The position numbers and the translations under genes are program-made. Source: Cryptomeria japonica (taxonomy: Eukaryota; Streptophyta; Pinopsida; Cupressales; Cupressaceae). Taken from it: DNA of 64,000 bases. The notes beneath the pieces were generated by a model that saw only the letters and a program-made list of their open reading frames with translations, searched no databases and was not told the DNA's origin. Positions within the stretch are counted from its first letter, which is position 1. Every line of letters begins with the position of its first letter. The stretch is taken from the NCBI RefSeq assembly GCF_030272615.1, contig NC_081415.1, positions 628,721,240 through 628,785,239 on the forward strand, in the 5' to 3' direction. Positions 48,222 through 58,929 of this stretch are shown piece after piece.

Positions 48222-48513
48222 AATCATTCTTTAGAATATAATCAATTATAATCAATCAGAGTATCAGATAGATAGAGTGTGGCAAGAAGATAGACCTTTC
48301 GATTTAAGGTCCTAGTTGTGGCCTATTCTACCAAGCCTGTGTGTTGGTATGTTGTAACCTAGTTGTTACAGGTTGGATGTTATCAATTTTCATACAATAA
48401 AACTATCTATTCTACATTACCTCCATCATATCTATGTGTTTCCATTGTGTTTACTCTTGTTGACCAGTCCAGATTGATCTCCTTGAGGTCCCTCCTCATT
48501 GATGACTGCTTCA
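47723..48513 (+). repeat. 5' LTR of F (791 bp)
   Basis: TGATGCAGGAGCATCC to GATGACTGCTTCA. It matches 57335-57350 plus 61802-62578. It contains a (TA)n run at 48187-48217 that is much shorter in the 3' LTR. It lacks the polyC-CTCTCA end of the Copia-type LTRs. Confidence 0.9.
48187..48217. repeat. (TA)n microsatellite
   Basis: About 15 TA units in the F 5' LTR. The 3' LTR has only about four at 62274-62282, so it expanded after insertion. Confidence 0.95.
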
Positions 48514-48515
48514 AG

Positions 48516-48527
48516 TGGTATTAGAGT
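48516..48527 (+). other. Degenerate tRNA-iMet primer-binding site of F
   Basis: TGGTATTAGAGT against TGGTATCAGAGC (two C-to-T changes), two bases after the LTR. Leader 48528-48589 then meets L2. Confidence 0.75.
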
Positions 48528-50397
48528 GAAGTTTTTTTCCAGAGGTTGCCTCTCTTGAATTTTGTTGTAGGGTGGAAGATTGTGGACTCTGTAGTACCCC
48601 TACCCTAGTCAGCTTTGCAAAACTGGTTTGACCTTGGTTGATTTACCGTGTTGTAATGTTATAGATTAGATAATATGAATATTGTGCATACCTGTTATTA
48701 TGCTTTCACATCGATTCATGTGTAAGTTTAATTGTTTCCCTAATTCTTGTTATAAATCTCGAGCTAACACCTTCATTGAATATACATATATGTATGCTTG
48801 CGTGACTCATGGTTGTAGGAGATTACAAGTACAGAACTGCCTAGGTGCGAGGTTTGTCTCCATTAGGATTTGCAGGGTTGAGTATACCTCTTGCATCCTT
48901 AGAATTTGGATTAGGTGGTCGTAAAACCCTCACCTTGCCTTAGTCATGCTCAAGTGAGCATCGTGTGTGGTCCATCGGTTTCCCTTTTCATTTGGGTTTG
49001 CGTGTCGTGTGATTGGTTGGCTTTCTTGGTTTGCATGCCTTGCATGTGGTAAAATGGAGTATTTTATCCTAAGTATTTAATTTGATTTAATGTGTTCATT
49101 TACGCATTAGTAATTGAGAAATTAAAATAAATAGGTTTCTTTTATGTGATTATTCATTAATTAAAAAGATCGCTTTATTTATGTTTGTAGCAAGTTTAAT
49201 TTAATGGTTAGTTTTAAATAACAAATTTAAATAGTTTATGTGTTTTAAAAAGGAAAGATTTAAAGTTATTTGAAATAGAAATAATTTAATCTCTTTTGCA
49301 TTTTGGAAAAGAAAGGTTAATTTTACTTATTTAAGAAAATCAATTTTTATTAGAAAAGAATTTTCAATATATATATATATATATTTGTTATAGTGCGAAA
49401 GATTGATTTTGGGAATTTAACTTAATTAAAATATTTTATCCTCATCAATATTGTGAAATATAAATGTTAGCTTAGTTAATATTGAGAAAATTAAAATTAA
49501 ACAAGAGAGAAGCATTTTAATTTTAATTAGAAAAGCAAGTTAGAATTATTTGAATAGTTGAAAAGAATGATTATTTTCATTTTTTTATTTTTAAAGTGTT
49601 TAAATTCTAAATTAGAAAATTAGGTCAGAATTTCATTCTTTTAACCTAGGTTGGAAAATATTTTTGGGGTTGTTGATTTTTTTGAAAGAAGGAGATTTTT
49701 GATGGAGAACATTGGGGATTTTGGGAAGGGAAGGATATCTATAGATGCAGGTTGGGCTCTTCTTCAAAATCTTGCCAGGAATGCGAAATGAGGTAGGATT
49801 CGAATGCATCTCTTGATTTCTTGTGATATTGAGTTTGTCTCTTCAAAAAAAAGGTTGTTCTTGAAGATTTCTTGCTTTAAACCTCCATGAATGTTCTTAA
49901 AATTTAGGTATTAGTTTGGGAATATGGTTGATTTTGTGGTTCAAGATTGTTTAAATGGAGTAGACAAAGGAGTATAAATCCATGCTTTTTTTTTGTTGTC
50001 TCAGAAAATTACTGAGTCTATGTTTATTTGGGTTTTTTTTTGTTTTCAGATTTTCTAAGTGCAATCGTATGTCTGAGACTGCAGATTGGGGTTTTTAACT
50101 ATTCTTATTTTATGGGTTTGTTGATTTAGTTTTAAAATCAACTTGGTATTCATGGTCATTCTGGAAAAAAAATGAAAAAAAAAAAATATATAGACAACAG
50201 TATAGAACCTGTGAATGAAGGAAATGGGGATTTATGTTTTTAGAAATTTTGTTTATTTCTATTCAAATAAAAAAATTAAATCGAAATTGTAAAATAAAAA
50301 AAAAGGGGGAGAAAAGAAAATTTGGGGTTTTGGACAGGGGGGGAGCTAAAGCTCAACCCATGCCCCTCCCCTTTCCACCTCCCGTAGAACCCTTATG

Positions 50398-50605
50398 TCC
50401 ACCATGTGGAGGCAGAGGGATTGCGTCCACATGAGTGGCCGTAGTAACCCCGCTCCACAAGGTGGAGGCCGAAGGGTCTGCGACCCCCATAGTGGCCGCA
50501 AAGACCCCGGCTCCACTGTGTGGAGGCCAAGGGTCTGCATCCCTCGTGGTGGCTGTAGGCCCGACGGCTAGGGCACAGCTGCCCCCACTCCCATGGATGG
50601 GAGGT
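50398..50605. repeat. GC-rich palindromic minisatellite in L2
   Basis: Palindromes TCCACCATGTGGAGGC (50398), TCCACAAGGTGGAGGCC (50454) and TCCACTGTGTGGAGGCC (50512) head units of about 57 bases containing GGGTCTGC; a fourth palindrome CTCCCATGGATGGGAG lies near 50588. The surrounding 300 bases are far more GC-rich than anything else in the window. Confidence 0.85.
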
Positions 50606-51987
50606 GAGCCTATGGTTGCCCTAGGGTTTGCCGCCCTCCATTAAATTTTAAATTAATATATTTTATTATTATTAAACTCTAATTAATATATATTATTATT
50701 ATATATTAATTATAAATTATGGATTAATGTATATTTTAGATATATATTAATTTAGATAATTTATATATTAATATATATTAATAATTATATATTAATTATT
50801 GGTCCCTTTATAGCGTATATTCCCAATGAATAAAAAATTGTTGATCAGTTGATAATTTTTATTAAGTTAGGTATAACTTGGGATATATATGTGCTATTTA
50901 ATATATTTTCGAATGGCGAAATTGTTTTAAATATATGCAAGGGGATTTTATTTCATTAGGAAAGGTTTTCCCATTTCTTTATTTCCTTTTTATGTATATT
51001 TTCTTTTAAAGGGTAAATTTGTGTTGTTGGAAAGGGGACTAGATTATTGTTCCAAACCAGTATGTCATTAATGTTTATCTAAGGATTAAATAACATATTT
51101 AGACGATTAATGCTTTACATTCAAGTGAACTTGGTTGAAAAACTTGTAATGATGTATTTATGTTATGTCTTGATGCATATGAACGTAGTGCATAGAAAAC
51201 CAAGGATGACCTGGACCTGGATGAGGTAGAAAACTGAAAACAACTTAGATCATTTAGGAAACTTGATCAAACTTTAAATGGTTAAAGCAATATGGGAAAA
51301 GATTGTATTTTTCAGTTTTTGCATATGCAAGTTTAATTTATGTATTCTCTTTTGTTTCAACTAATGGCAAGACCTTGATATGGTTGTTTGGACCCTATTG
51401 TTTGGTTGAATTGTGGTTGACCATAGCAGGTTAGGTCTCTAGTTAGAGTACTATCAGGAAATGTACCCTTGTACTTTCTTTTAATATGTTCAGTTGGATC
51501 TGTTTCTATGTAGGGGTCATTTAGGATCTATTGACCGAAGTGGTCATTTGTATATTGGTTGTGTTCACCTTAAAGGCAAGAATGTAAATGACATGAACCT
51601 TATGTAATCTCAACTTATTTAAATGATCAGAGGGGTCTTGCAGTTGAGCAGACCCGGAGATGTAGCCCACTAGGGGTGAACTCCGATACCATCTTGGTGT
51701 TATGTGATGCTTTTGTTCTAATGTTGCATGGTTAGTGTTAGCATGTATGGATGGCATTTTGATAGAATGTATAAGTGGGTTAGATGAGAATTATCGTAAT
51801 GCATGTATGTAGTCATCTTTTAAATGCAATAAATGGATCATTAAGGAATGTACTCTGTTAATGTTAATGAAAATAAGTATGCATGAAAAGACCTCATTAG
51901 TTATGATGATATTATAGAGCGTATTGGAACAAGATGCATGGTATGAGTTTAATGCAAGATTGAACATAATGAATGGTTAAAAATTAT

Positions 51988-52580
51988 TGGATGAACTCGT
52001 CATATTAACTAAATTGTAATTCTAATGGATGAACTTCATTTAACTATCTACATTTTAACCTTGATAAATGAACTCCATCGTATAGCTATATTTTAACTAA
52101 AATAGATGAACTCATTTAGTTATTTACATTTTTATCTTAATAAATGAACTTCATCATATTAGCTTCATTCTAACTATAATGGATGTACTCATCAAGCTAT
52201 CTATATTTTAACCCTAATGGATGATATTCATTATGTTAATTACATTTCAACCTTAATATGTGAACTTCATCTTAATAGCTACATTTTAACTATAATGGCT
52301 GAACTCAATTGGTTATCTACATTTTAACCTTAATAAATGAACTTCATCTTATTAGCTATATTTTAACTATAATGGGTGAACTCAATGGATTATTTACATT
52401 TTAACCTTAATAAATGAACTCCATCATATTAGCTATTTTGGTATCTAAAATGGATGGACTCATCAAGTTAACTATATTTTAACCTTAAGGGATGAATTCA
52501 TATGTTACCTATGTTTTAACCTCTATGGGTAGGTATCCTCATGTTAGACTCACCTTCAACCATAATGGATGAGCGCATCC
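51988..52580. repeat. Tandem array, 38-39 bp unit, about 15 copies, in L2
   Basis: The degenerate unit resembles AATGGATGAACTCAT...TATCTACATTTTAACCTT. TGAACT-like words recur near 51990, 52030, 52068, 52107, 52144, 52184, 52221, 52261, 52300, 52338, 52376, 52414, 52455 and 52493. Alternate units share more with each other, suggesting a dimeric 77-bp higher order. Confidence 0.85.
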
Positions 52581-52905
52581 TACTGTCTATAATGTTAATT
52601 TCTGAACAAATTATAACCATGTTTTAAGTAATAATAGGTAAATAAGATAACCTTCTTAATTGGATCTAATGTTGTGAATTGAGTTAGGTGTTAAGTTACG
52701 TAATCACATTGGGAAACCCTTTAGATTTGTTTAGGTCTTTGGCGGTGTTATCGAAGCATATGATAACTTATTGTATTTTAATGTTGTGTCTTTTAAAAAT
52801 ATATATATTTGCACTCCATTTGTGTGTTTTAGCTTTATCCCTACGGGGTTTCCTAGCGGGGCATTACAGATTCGACCTACAATTATAGAGGACTAGTGTG
52901 AACCA

Positions 52906-53990
52906 ATGGTGTGAAGAGGAACTAGGAATGGTGGAGCATGTGGGAATGCAGACCCTGCTGTGATGGAGATGTTGTGAGGAATATCAACCCAGAGAAGAGG
53001 CCGACATATTGAAGATGTGAGTGAAGATGAAGGAGAAGAAGCCTCGATAGAACAAGTAAACCTATCGGCAGTTGATTTCGATGACGAAAGGTTTTTAAGG
53101 GTTTTGAGTACGGTGAACACTAAACCTCATTTTACCCCACCAAAATATGAAGATTCTGATGAATTGATGGACTGGATCTCGGAGATGGAGAAGTATTTTG
53201 ATTTTTAAAACACTATAGAAGAGAGTAAGGTGAAATATGCCTATTGATAGAAAAAGATGAGGTAAAAAAAAGATTAAGACATGGGATCAGATGATTGCTA
53301 AGTTAAAATCAAAGTTTATCCTGATAAATTATCAAGTGGATTTGTTCCGAAAATTGCAAAACCTGAGATAGAAGGAATCTAGTGTGAAGGAATACATCAA
53401 AGCATTTTACAACTTGAACATTGGATCTGGATATGTTGATGATGAAGTTGAACGAATTGCAAGATAGTTGAATGGATTGCAGATGTCTATACAAGATGAA
53501 CTCAATATGATCAAATTGGAGAGTGTTAAGAGGCTTACTAGTATGCACTAAAGGCTGAAGAGAAATTGAATAAAATACATGAGCAGAGGTAGAGAGGTAG
53601 AGGTGGAAGGTTTACTGGAGGAAGATTTCAAGGAGGAAGAGGATATACCAAAGGAAGAGGAACCAGTACAGATTAGAACAAGGACAAGGAAGTGATAAAG
53701 GAAGGTAATTCATATAGGAAGGATGATAGAAATTTCTTCCGGAGGAGAGAACCAGATGATTACCGAAATGAGAACTTTGGAAGATAAGACAAGAGGACAT
53801 TTAGAGGAACCTGATTTAAGTGTGGAGGAGAAGGACACCATGCATTTAAATGTAAGAAGATAGAGGCTACCACAAGAGAAGCAATAGTAGAAGAAAACCT
53901 TACTGGATCAGACAATAAACCAAAAGATGGAAAAATGTTGATGATGAAGAGAGCTTTGTGTCATACCGGAGGAGATGAAGAACCCTTGCG
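52906..53990 (+). pseudogene. Chromovirus F gag
   Basis: ATG at 52906 (MVRRGTRNGG) leads through an acidic N-terminus to the gag core ELMDWISEMEKYFDF, then a frame with KLQNLRQ-like, VKEYIKAFYNLN and YALKAEEKL segments, an Arg/Gly-rich stretch and a knuckle FKCGGEGHHAFKC whose first Cys codon is TGA. Many stops fall at Gln positions as TAG (53369, 53539, 53674). This is the structural protein of a Gypsy particle; broken. Confidence 0.8.
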
Positions 53991-55870
53991 GATGAAGAAC
54001 CTATTCAAGACCAGATGTAAGGTATCTGATAAGTGTTGTAAAGTTGTTATTGATAGTGGTAGTTCAGATAATCTTGTTTCAGAAGAGATGGTGAATAATT
54101 TGAAATTGGAGATATTGAAACACCCTAATCCTTATCAGATAGCATGGATTCAGGATGAACATAAGTTGTTAGTAAGTGAACAGTGTTTGGTAAAATTAAA
54201 ATTGGGAATTATCATGATGAAGTTTTGTGTGATATTATGCCTATGGATAATTGTCATCTTTTATTGGGAAGACCTTGGCAGTTTGATAGACAAGCAATAC
54301 ATGATGGGAGGAAGAATGCATACACTATTATGGCCAAAGGGATGAAGCAAACCTTGTTGCCTTTGGAGGAACCTTTGAAGAGTGAAGTCTATACAAATAC
54401 CAGAATTTGTTTAGTAGATGGAAGGAAATTCATGGATGAACTTAGACATGATAATGTGTGTTTTGCCTTAATTCCTAAGAAGACTAAGAGACCGGAATGG
54501 GAAGGAGAACACCTGATAGAGATAAGAGATTTGCTGACAAAATATGAGGACATCATTTTAGATAATGTACCCGATGGATTGTTAGAAGTATTATTCATTG
54601 CATGGACTTGGTTCTTGAAGCTAGTTTTCCTAACAAAGCTGCACACTGGTTGACACCACAAAGAATGAAGAACTGAATAGACAAGTGTAGAAGTTGTTGA
54701 AGAAAAGTTTGATCAGAGAGAGTTTGAGCCCTTGTATAGTACCAATAGTATTAGCACCTAAGAAGAATGGAGGATGTTTACTGATTCAAGAGCAATAAAC
54801 AAGATCACATTGAAATACTAGTTTCCTTTGCCTAATGGACTATTTGAGTGGAGAAATATACTTTACAAAGATAGATTTGAAGAGTGGATATCATTAGATC
54901 GGGATCAGAGAAGGTGATGAGTGGAAGACAATATTAAAGACAAATGAAAGACTATATAAATGGTTGGTGATGTCTTTTGGATTGACTAATGCACTGAGAA
55001 CTTTCATGAAGCTGATGAATGAGGTATTAAAGAAATTCTTGGGTAAGTTTTTTATTGTGTATTTGGATGGGATTTTGATTTTCAGTAGAACAAAAGAGAA
55101 GCATTTGTTGCAGTTAAGACAAGTTTTGTAGAGGTTGAGAGAACAAAATATGTTGACCAATATCAAGAAGTGTAATTTCATGAAGGATGAGTTAGTCTAT
55201 TTAGGATTTGTGATATCTAAGGATGGTTTGAATATGTATCCTAAGAAAGTGAAAGCAATTGTTGAGTGACCTACACCGGAAAGAATTGGAGAGGTAAGAT
55301 CATTTCATGGATTAGATAATTTTTACTAGAAGTTTATCAGAAATTTCAGTTAAGGTTGTAACCCTATGAATGAAACCATGAGAGGACATTGAAAGGAATT
55401 CAAGTGGACCACCAGAGAAAACAAAAGTTTTGAATTGTTGAAGCAGAAAGTGATTGAGCAGCCTGTGTTAGCTTTACTAGATTTCAATAAGGTATTTCAA
55501 GTGGATTGTGATGCAAGTGGAGCAATAATAGGAGTCATTTTGAGTCAAGAAGGGAGAGCAATAGCCTATTTCATTGAGAAATTGAATGATGCTCTAAAGA
55601 GATATTCAGTGTATGATCAGGAATTTTACGCCATAGTTCAAGCATTGATGAAATGGAGACACTACTTATTGCCTAAGGAGTTTGTATTGTATATAGATCA
55701 TCAAGCTTTGTAGTATTTGAATAGTCAAACTAAGTTGAATAAGAGACATATGAGATGGGTAGAATTCTTGTAGAGTTACACCTTTGTGTTGAAGCATATA
55801 AGTGGGAAATATAAAAAAGGTTTTGATGCATTGAGTAGGAGAAGGAATTTTTTAACAGAGACAAGAGTGA
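53991..55870 (+). pseudogene. Chromovirus F protease, RT and RNase H
   Basis: Protease: VVIDSGSSDNLVSEEMV, active-site D-S-G intact, then LLGRPWQFDRQAIHDGRKNA after a frame change at about 54185. The RT part (54600-55350) is heavily damaged early, then [27 protein letters not shown] and [13 protein letters not shown], where the catalytic YLDD is YLDG. RNase H: FQVDCDASGAIIGVILSQEG, YSVYDQEFYAIVQAL, WRHYLLPKEFVLYIDHQAL and TFVLKHISGKYKKGFDALSR. Multiple TAG stops occur (55129, 55711, 55771). Confidence 0.87.
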
Positions 55871-57060
55871 CAGTATGAGGTTTTGAAGATTGAAGACCTT
55901 GTATGATGAAGACCCAGATTTTGCAGAACCTTGGAAAGCATGTAGAGAACCGGTTATGGTTGATAGGAGAAAATGGTTGGATTATTTCATTCAGGATGGG
56001 ATGTTATTTAGGGGAGTTCAGTTGTGCATACCTAAGAGCTCCATGAGAGAGAACTTAATGAAAGAAAAAAGTTAGTGAAGGTTTAGCTGAACATTTTGGC
56101 ATTGATAAAATAGTTGCATTGGTGAGTGAGCAGTACTTTTGGCCCCAGATTCATAAGGATGTTAAGAGATATGTGCAGACTTCTAGAGTTTGTCAAGTTT
56201 CAAAAGGTAGTAGTCAAAATGTGGGATTGAATAAACCTTTGACAGTACCGGTAAGACCTTGGGAGGATATAAGCATGAATTTTGTACTTGGGTTGCCTAA
56301 GACACCGAGAGGGAATGATTCTATATTTGTGGTAGTGGATAGATTTTCAAAGATGGCTCATTTCATACCTTCTAAGAAGACATTAGATGCATTGCATGTA
56401 GTAGACCTATTTTTCAAGGAAGTGATGAGATTGCATGGATTACCTAAGAGAATAGTTTCAGATAGAGACACCAAGTTTGTTGGCTATTTTTGGAGAACAC
56501 TTTGGAAGAAGATGAAGATAGATTTGAAGTTTAGTTTTCTTTTCATCCATAGACTGATGGAAAGACATAAGTAGTTAACCGAAGTTTGGGAAACTTGTTG
56601 AGATGTTTAGTGGGAGATAAAATGGAAAGTTGGGATTTGATCCTTGCACAAGCAGAGTTTTCCTATAACAATTCAGTAAATAGAAGTATTGGAAAAACAC
56701 CTTTTGAGATTGTTATCAGAGTACATCCTAGAGGAATAGAAGAATTGAGAGACATTGGAAGTGAACACCAGAAGAGTTCAAAAGCAGATAATTTTGTAGA
56801 TCACATGGCAACATTTGGAAGACATGAATAAAAAATATAAGGAGAAGGCAAATGAGAAGAGGAGACATAAGTAATTTGAATTTGGTGATGAAGTGATGGT
56901 ATACTTGAGAAAAGAGAGATTCCCAATTGGAACTTATAATAAGTTGCAGATGAAGAAGTTTAGACCCTATAAGATTTTGAGAAAGTACAGTTCTAGAAAT
57001 GCATATAAAGTGGAGCTACCAGATAGTCTAAGTATTTCACCTATATTCAACATTGCATAT
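55871..57060 (+). pseudogene. Chromovirus F integrase
   Basis: The HHCC region is partly seen (VRRYVQTSRVCQVSK-like). The catalytic core has WEDISMNFVLGLPK, FVVVDRFSKMAHFIP and LPKRIVSDRDTKF. The third catalytic position, normally in HPQTDGQTEVVNR, reads HP-stop-TDGKT-stop-VVNR (56550 region), so the catalytic Glu codon is itself TAA. C-terminal part: SWDLILAQAEFSYNNSVN and KTPFEIV. It is followed by an SH3-like GPF/Y-type tail (KKFRPYKILRKYSSRNAYKV). Confidence 0.87.
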
Positions 57061-57303
57061 CTTCATGAGTGCCATGAATGAGAATTCAGTGAGGACAGTG
57101 TTGTAGACCTTGAGAAACAATTTCCCCAGAAGGAACCAGATTATATTGAAGAGATTTTGGACAATAGGATTGAGCGTAGTACTCATAATAGTTAGTACAA
57201 ACAATATCTTGTGAAGTGGAAGAGAAGACCTATTGATGATTCTTCTTGGATTTCTCAAGAAGAGGTTGACCACCTTGGTTTCCTTGTGACCCCAACAAAG
57301 TGA
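57061..57303 (+). pseudogene. Chromovirus F C-terminal chromodomain
   Basis: EPDYIEEILDNRIERST, then YKQYLVKWKRRPIDDSSWIS and EEVDHLGFL. The YLVKWK-x(5)-SW pattern is a chromodomain, which directs chromovirus integration towards marked chromatin. One in-frame TAG (about 57195). Stop TGA at 57301. Confidence 0.82.
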
Positions 57304-57334
57304 GAGGCTCACTTTTTCATTAACCCCAAATGTT

Positions 57335-57350
57335 TGATGTAGGAGAATCC
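57335..57350 (+). repeat. F 3' LTR, first 16 bases
   Basis: TGATGTAGGAGAATCC matches the 5' LTR start TGATGCAGGAGCATCC. Copia G inserted after it. Confidence 0.85.
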
Positions 57351-58577
57351 TGTTAGGATAACCGGTGAACAACTAAGAGGTGGGGGGGTGAATCAATTGT
57401 TAACAAATTATAACATTTAATCCACTTAATAACCTTTAACCAAATTAAGTACCGATAAAGCACATACGAATGCCAGTAGGAACAAATACTGGTAAATAAT
57501 GCAACTAAACAATTAAACATATAATCAATGCAAAAAAACCATACCACATAACACCATGATTTGTATGTGGAAAACCCAAAAAGGGAAAAACCATGATGGG
57601 AAGCCTACCCATAGTTAGATGATACTTCTGTAGAAAGTATGTGTTACAATGAGGGGCCTGCACTTGCAGGAAGGCACATTGCCTAGAGTGTACTGCTCAT
57701 TACAAAAGAGTCTCATTGACTATAAAGAGGCTACAACCATCTCTAGATAAATGGACAACAAGCCAATAGAGTGAACTACCAAAAATAGCATCTAACATGC
57801 ATGATTATAGTCTTGGTTAAGCTCAATGTCAGAGGACTAAATCCTCTTTTGAATCCAATTCGATCACCAATGATCGACCAACTCCTCTGCCTAAATGATA
57901 TTACAATATTCACACATTACATTCCTTGACCATGACCTTTTCAATAACCATGATACTCTACAAAGAACTTCTACCTCTTATTTATACAAACCCTAAGACC
58001 TAAACCAATTAGGTCGGCCACCTAAAAGATATTACAATAAGATCATTACATAGATCCATATTACAATGATATGCCATGTCAGCTTAAGACCAACATAACA
58101 ATAACAAATCCATAAAACATCCTAAAACATCTCGGTAACGTGTAGAGTACACGTTAACATGATACCAATCCATAACCTAGATAGGTACTGGACCTATTAT
58201 GTGTCCACCATGCCAAAGAAATGTCTTCAAGTAGTTGAAGCATGATCAAATAACATCTTCAGCATCTTGAAATCCACGAAGAAGTTGCACCAACACCAAT
58301 TATGCATCCTGTCAAGATTCCTCAGTGAAAGCTTTGCTAGTAGAGCCTTAAACCAATACCGGTAAGGGTTTACCAGAATGTATGATAACATCCAATTACC
58401 AAGCCAATACCAACTGACCAAGACATGCTAATGGAGAATATAACACATGAAATCAAACATACTTCACTAATCCAAACATGCCAGAAGTGTCCAACAGATA
58501 ATCTCTTTTGTTGGTAACACTAGATCTTCTATTGGTAACCAAAACTTGTGTGCTGGTAACCAACCATAATGCCAACA
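57351..58577 (-). repeat. 3' LTR of G (1.23 kb)
   Basis: Plus-strand TGTTAGGATAACCGG to CATAATGCCAACA. It matches 60518-61801. Confidence 0.92.
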
Positions 58578-58589
58578 ATCTCCCCCTTT
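58578..58589 (-). other. Polypurine tract of G
   Basis: Plus-strand ATCTCCCCCTTT adjoining the 3' LTR, identical to that of E. Positions 58590-58929 are 3' untranslated sequence with further CTCCCC runs and no gene. Confidence 0.88.
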
Positions 58590-58929
58590 GGCATTGATGG
58601 CAACACTAGATGTGAAAAACATCAAAGTACCAAGAAGTTCCAAACAAGTCTTCCCCTATGGAAACAACTAGAAATCTGTGTGAATGATATCTCTGTAAAG
58701 TTCTGAATAAATCTCTTCCCCTAATGTATACAACTCTTTTTCCTTATTTTCACATCAATATCTCTCCCCCTCTGACATCAATGCTAGAAATCTAACAAAA
58801 ATATCAAAGCAATGTAAACCTCTGTATCTCAAAGTTGACTACTCCCCATGAGTAGTAGCACCACTCATCAGTGGTAGAATGAATAATATCTCTGGTAATG
58901 CATGTCGGACTGATGACAAATTGCATCAA

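Larger units (their letters stand above)
48590..52868 (+). mobile_element. Giant solo LTR L2 (about 4.3 kb)
   Basis: TGTAGTACCCCTACC to GCGGGGCATTACA, flanked by GACTC and GATTC (4 of 5). It lies in the F leader. Same ends and plan as L1. The interior has AT-rich stretches, a GC-rich palindromic minisatellite (50334-50640) and a 38-bp tandem array (51988-52580). No protein domain; the ORFs at 50234-50644 are low-complexity GC-rich frames. Confidence 0.82.

Noticed and set aside
47982-48227. Minus-strand ORF with (IY)n repeat
   Set aside because: The repeat is the (TA)n microsatellite in the F LTR read through; not a gene.
50234-50644. Pro/Ala-rich ORFs on both strands
   Set aside because: They follow from the GC-rich palindromic minisatellite in L2; low complexity and not protein-like.
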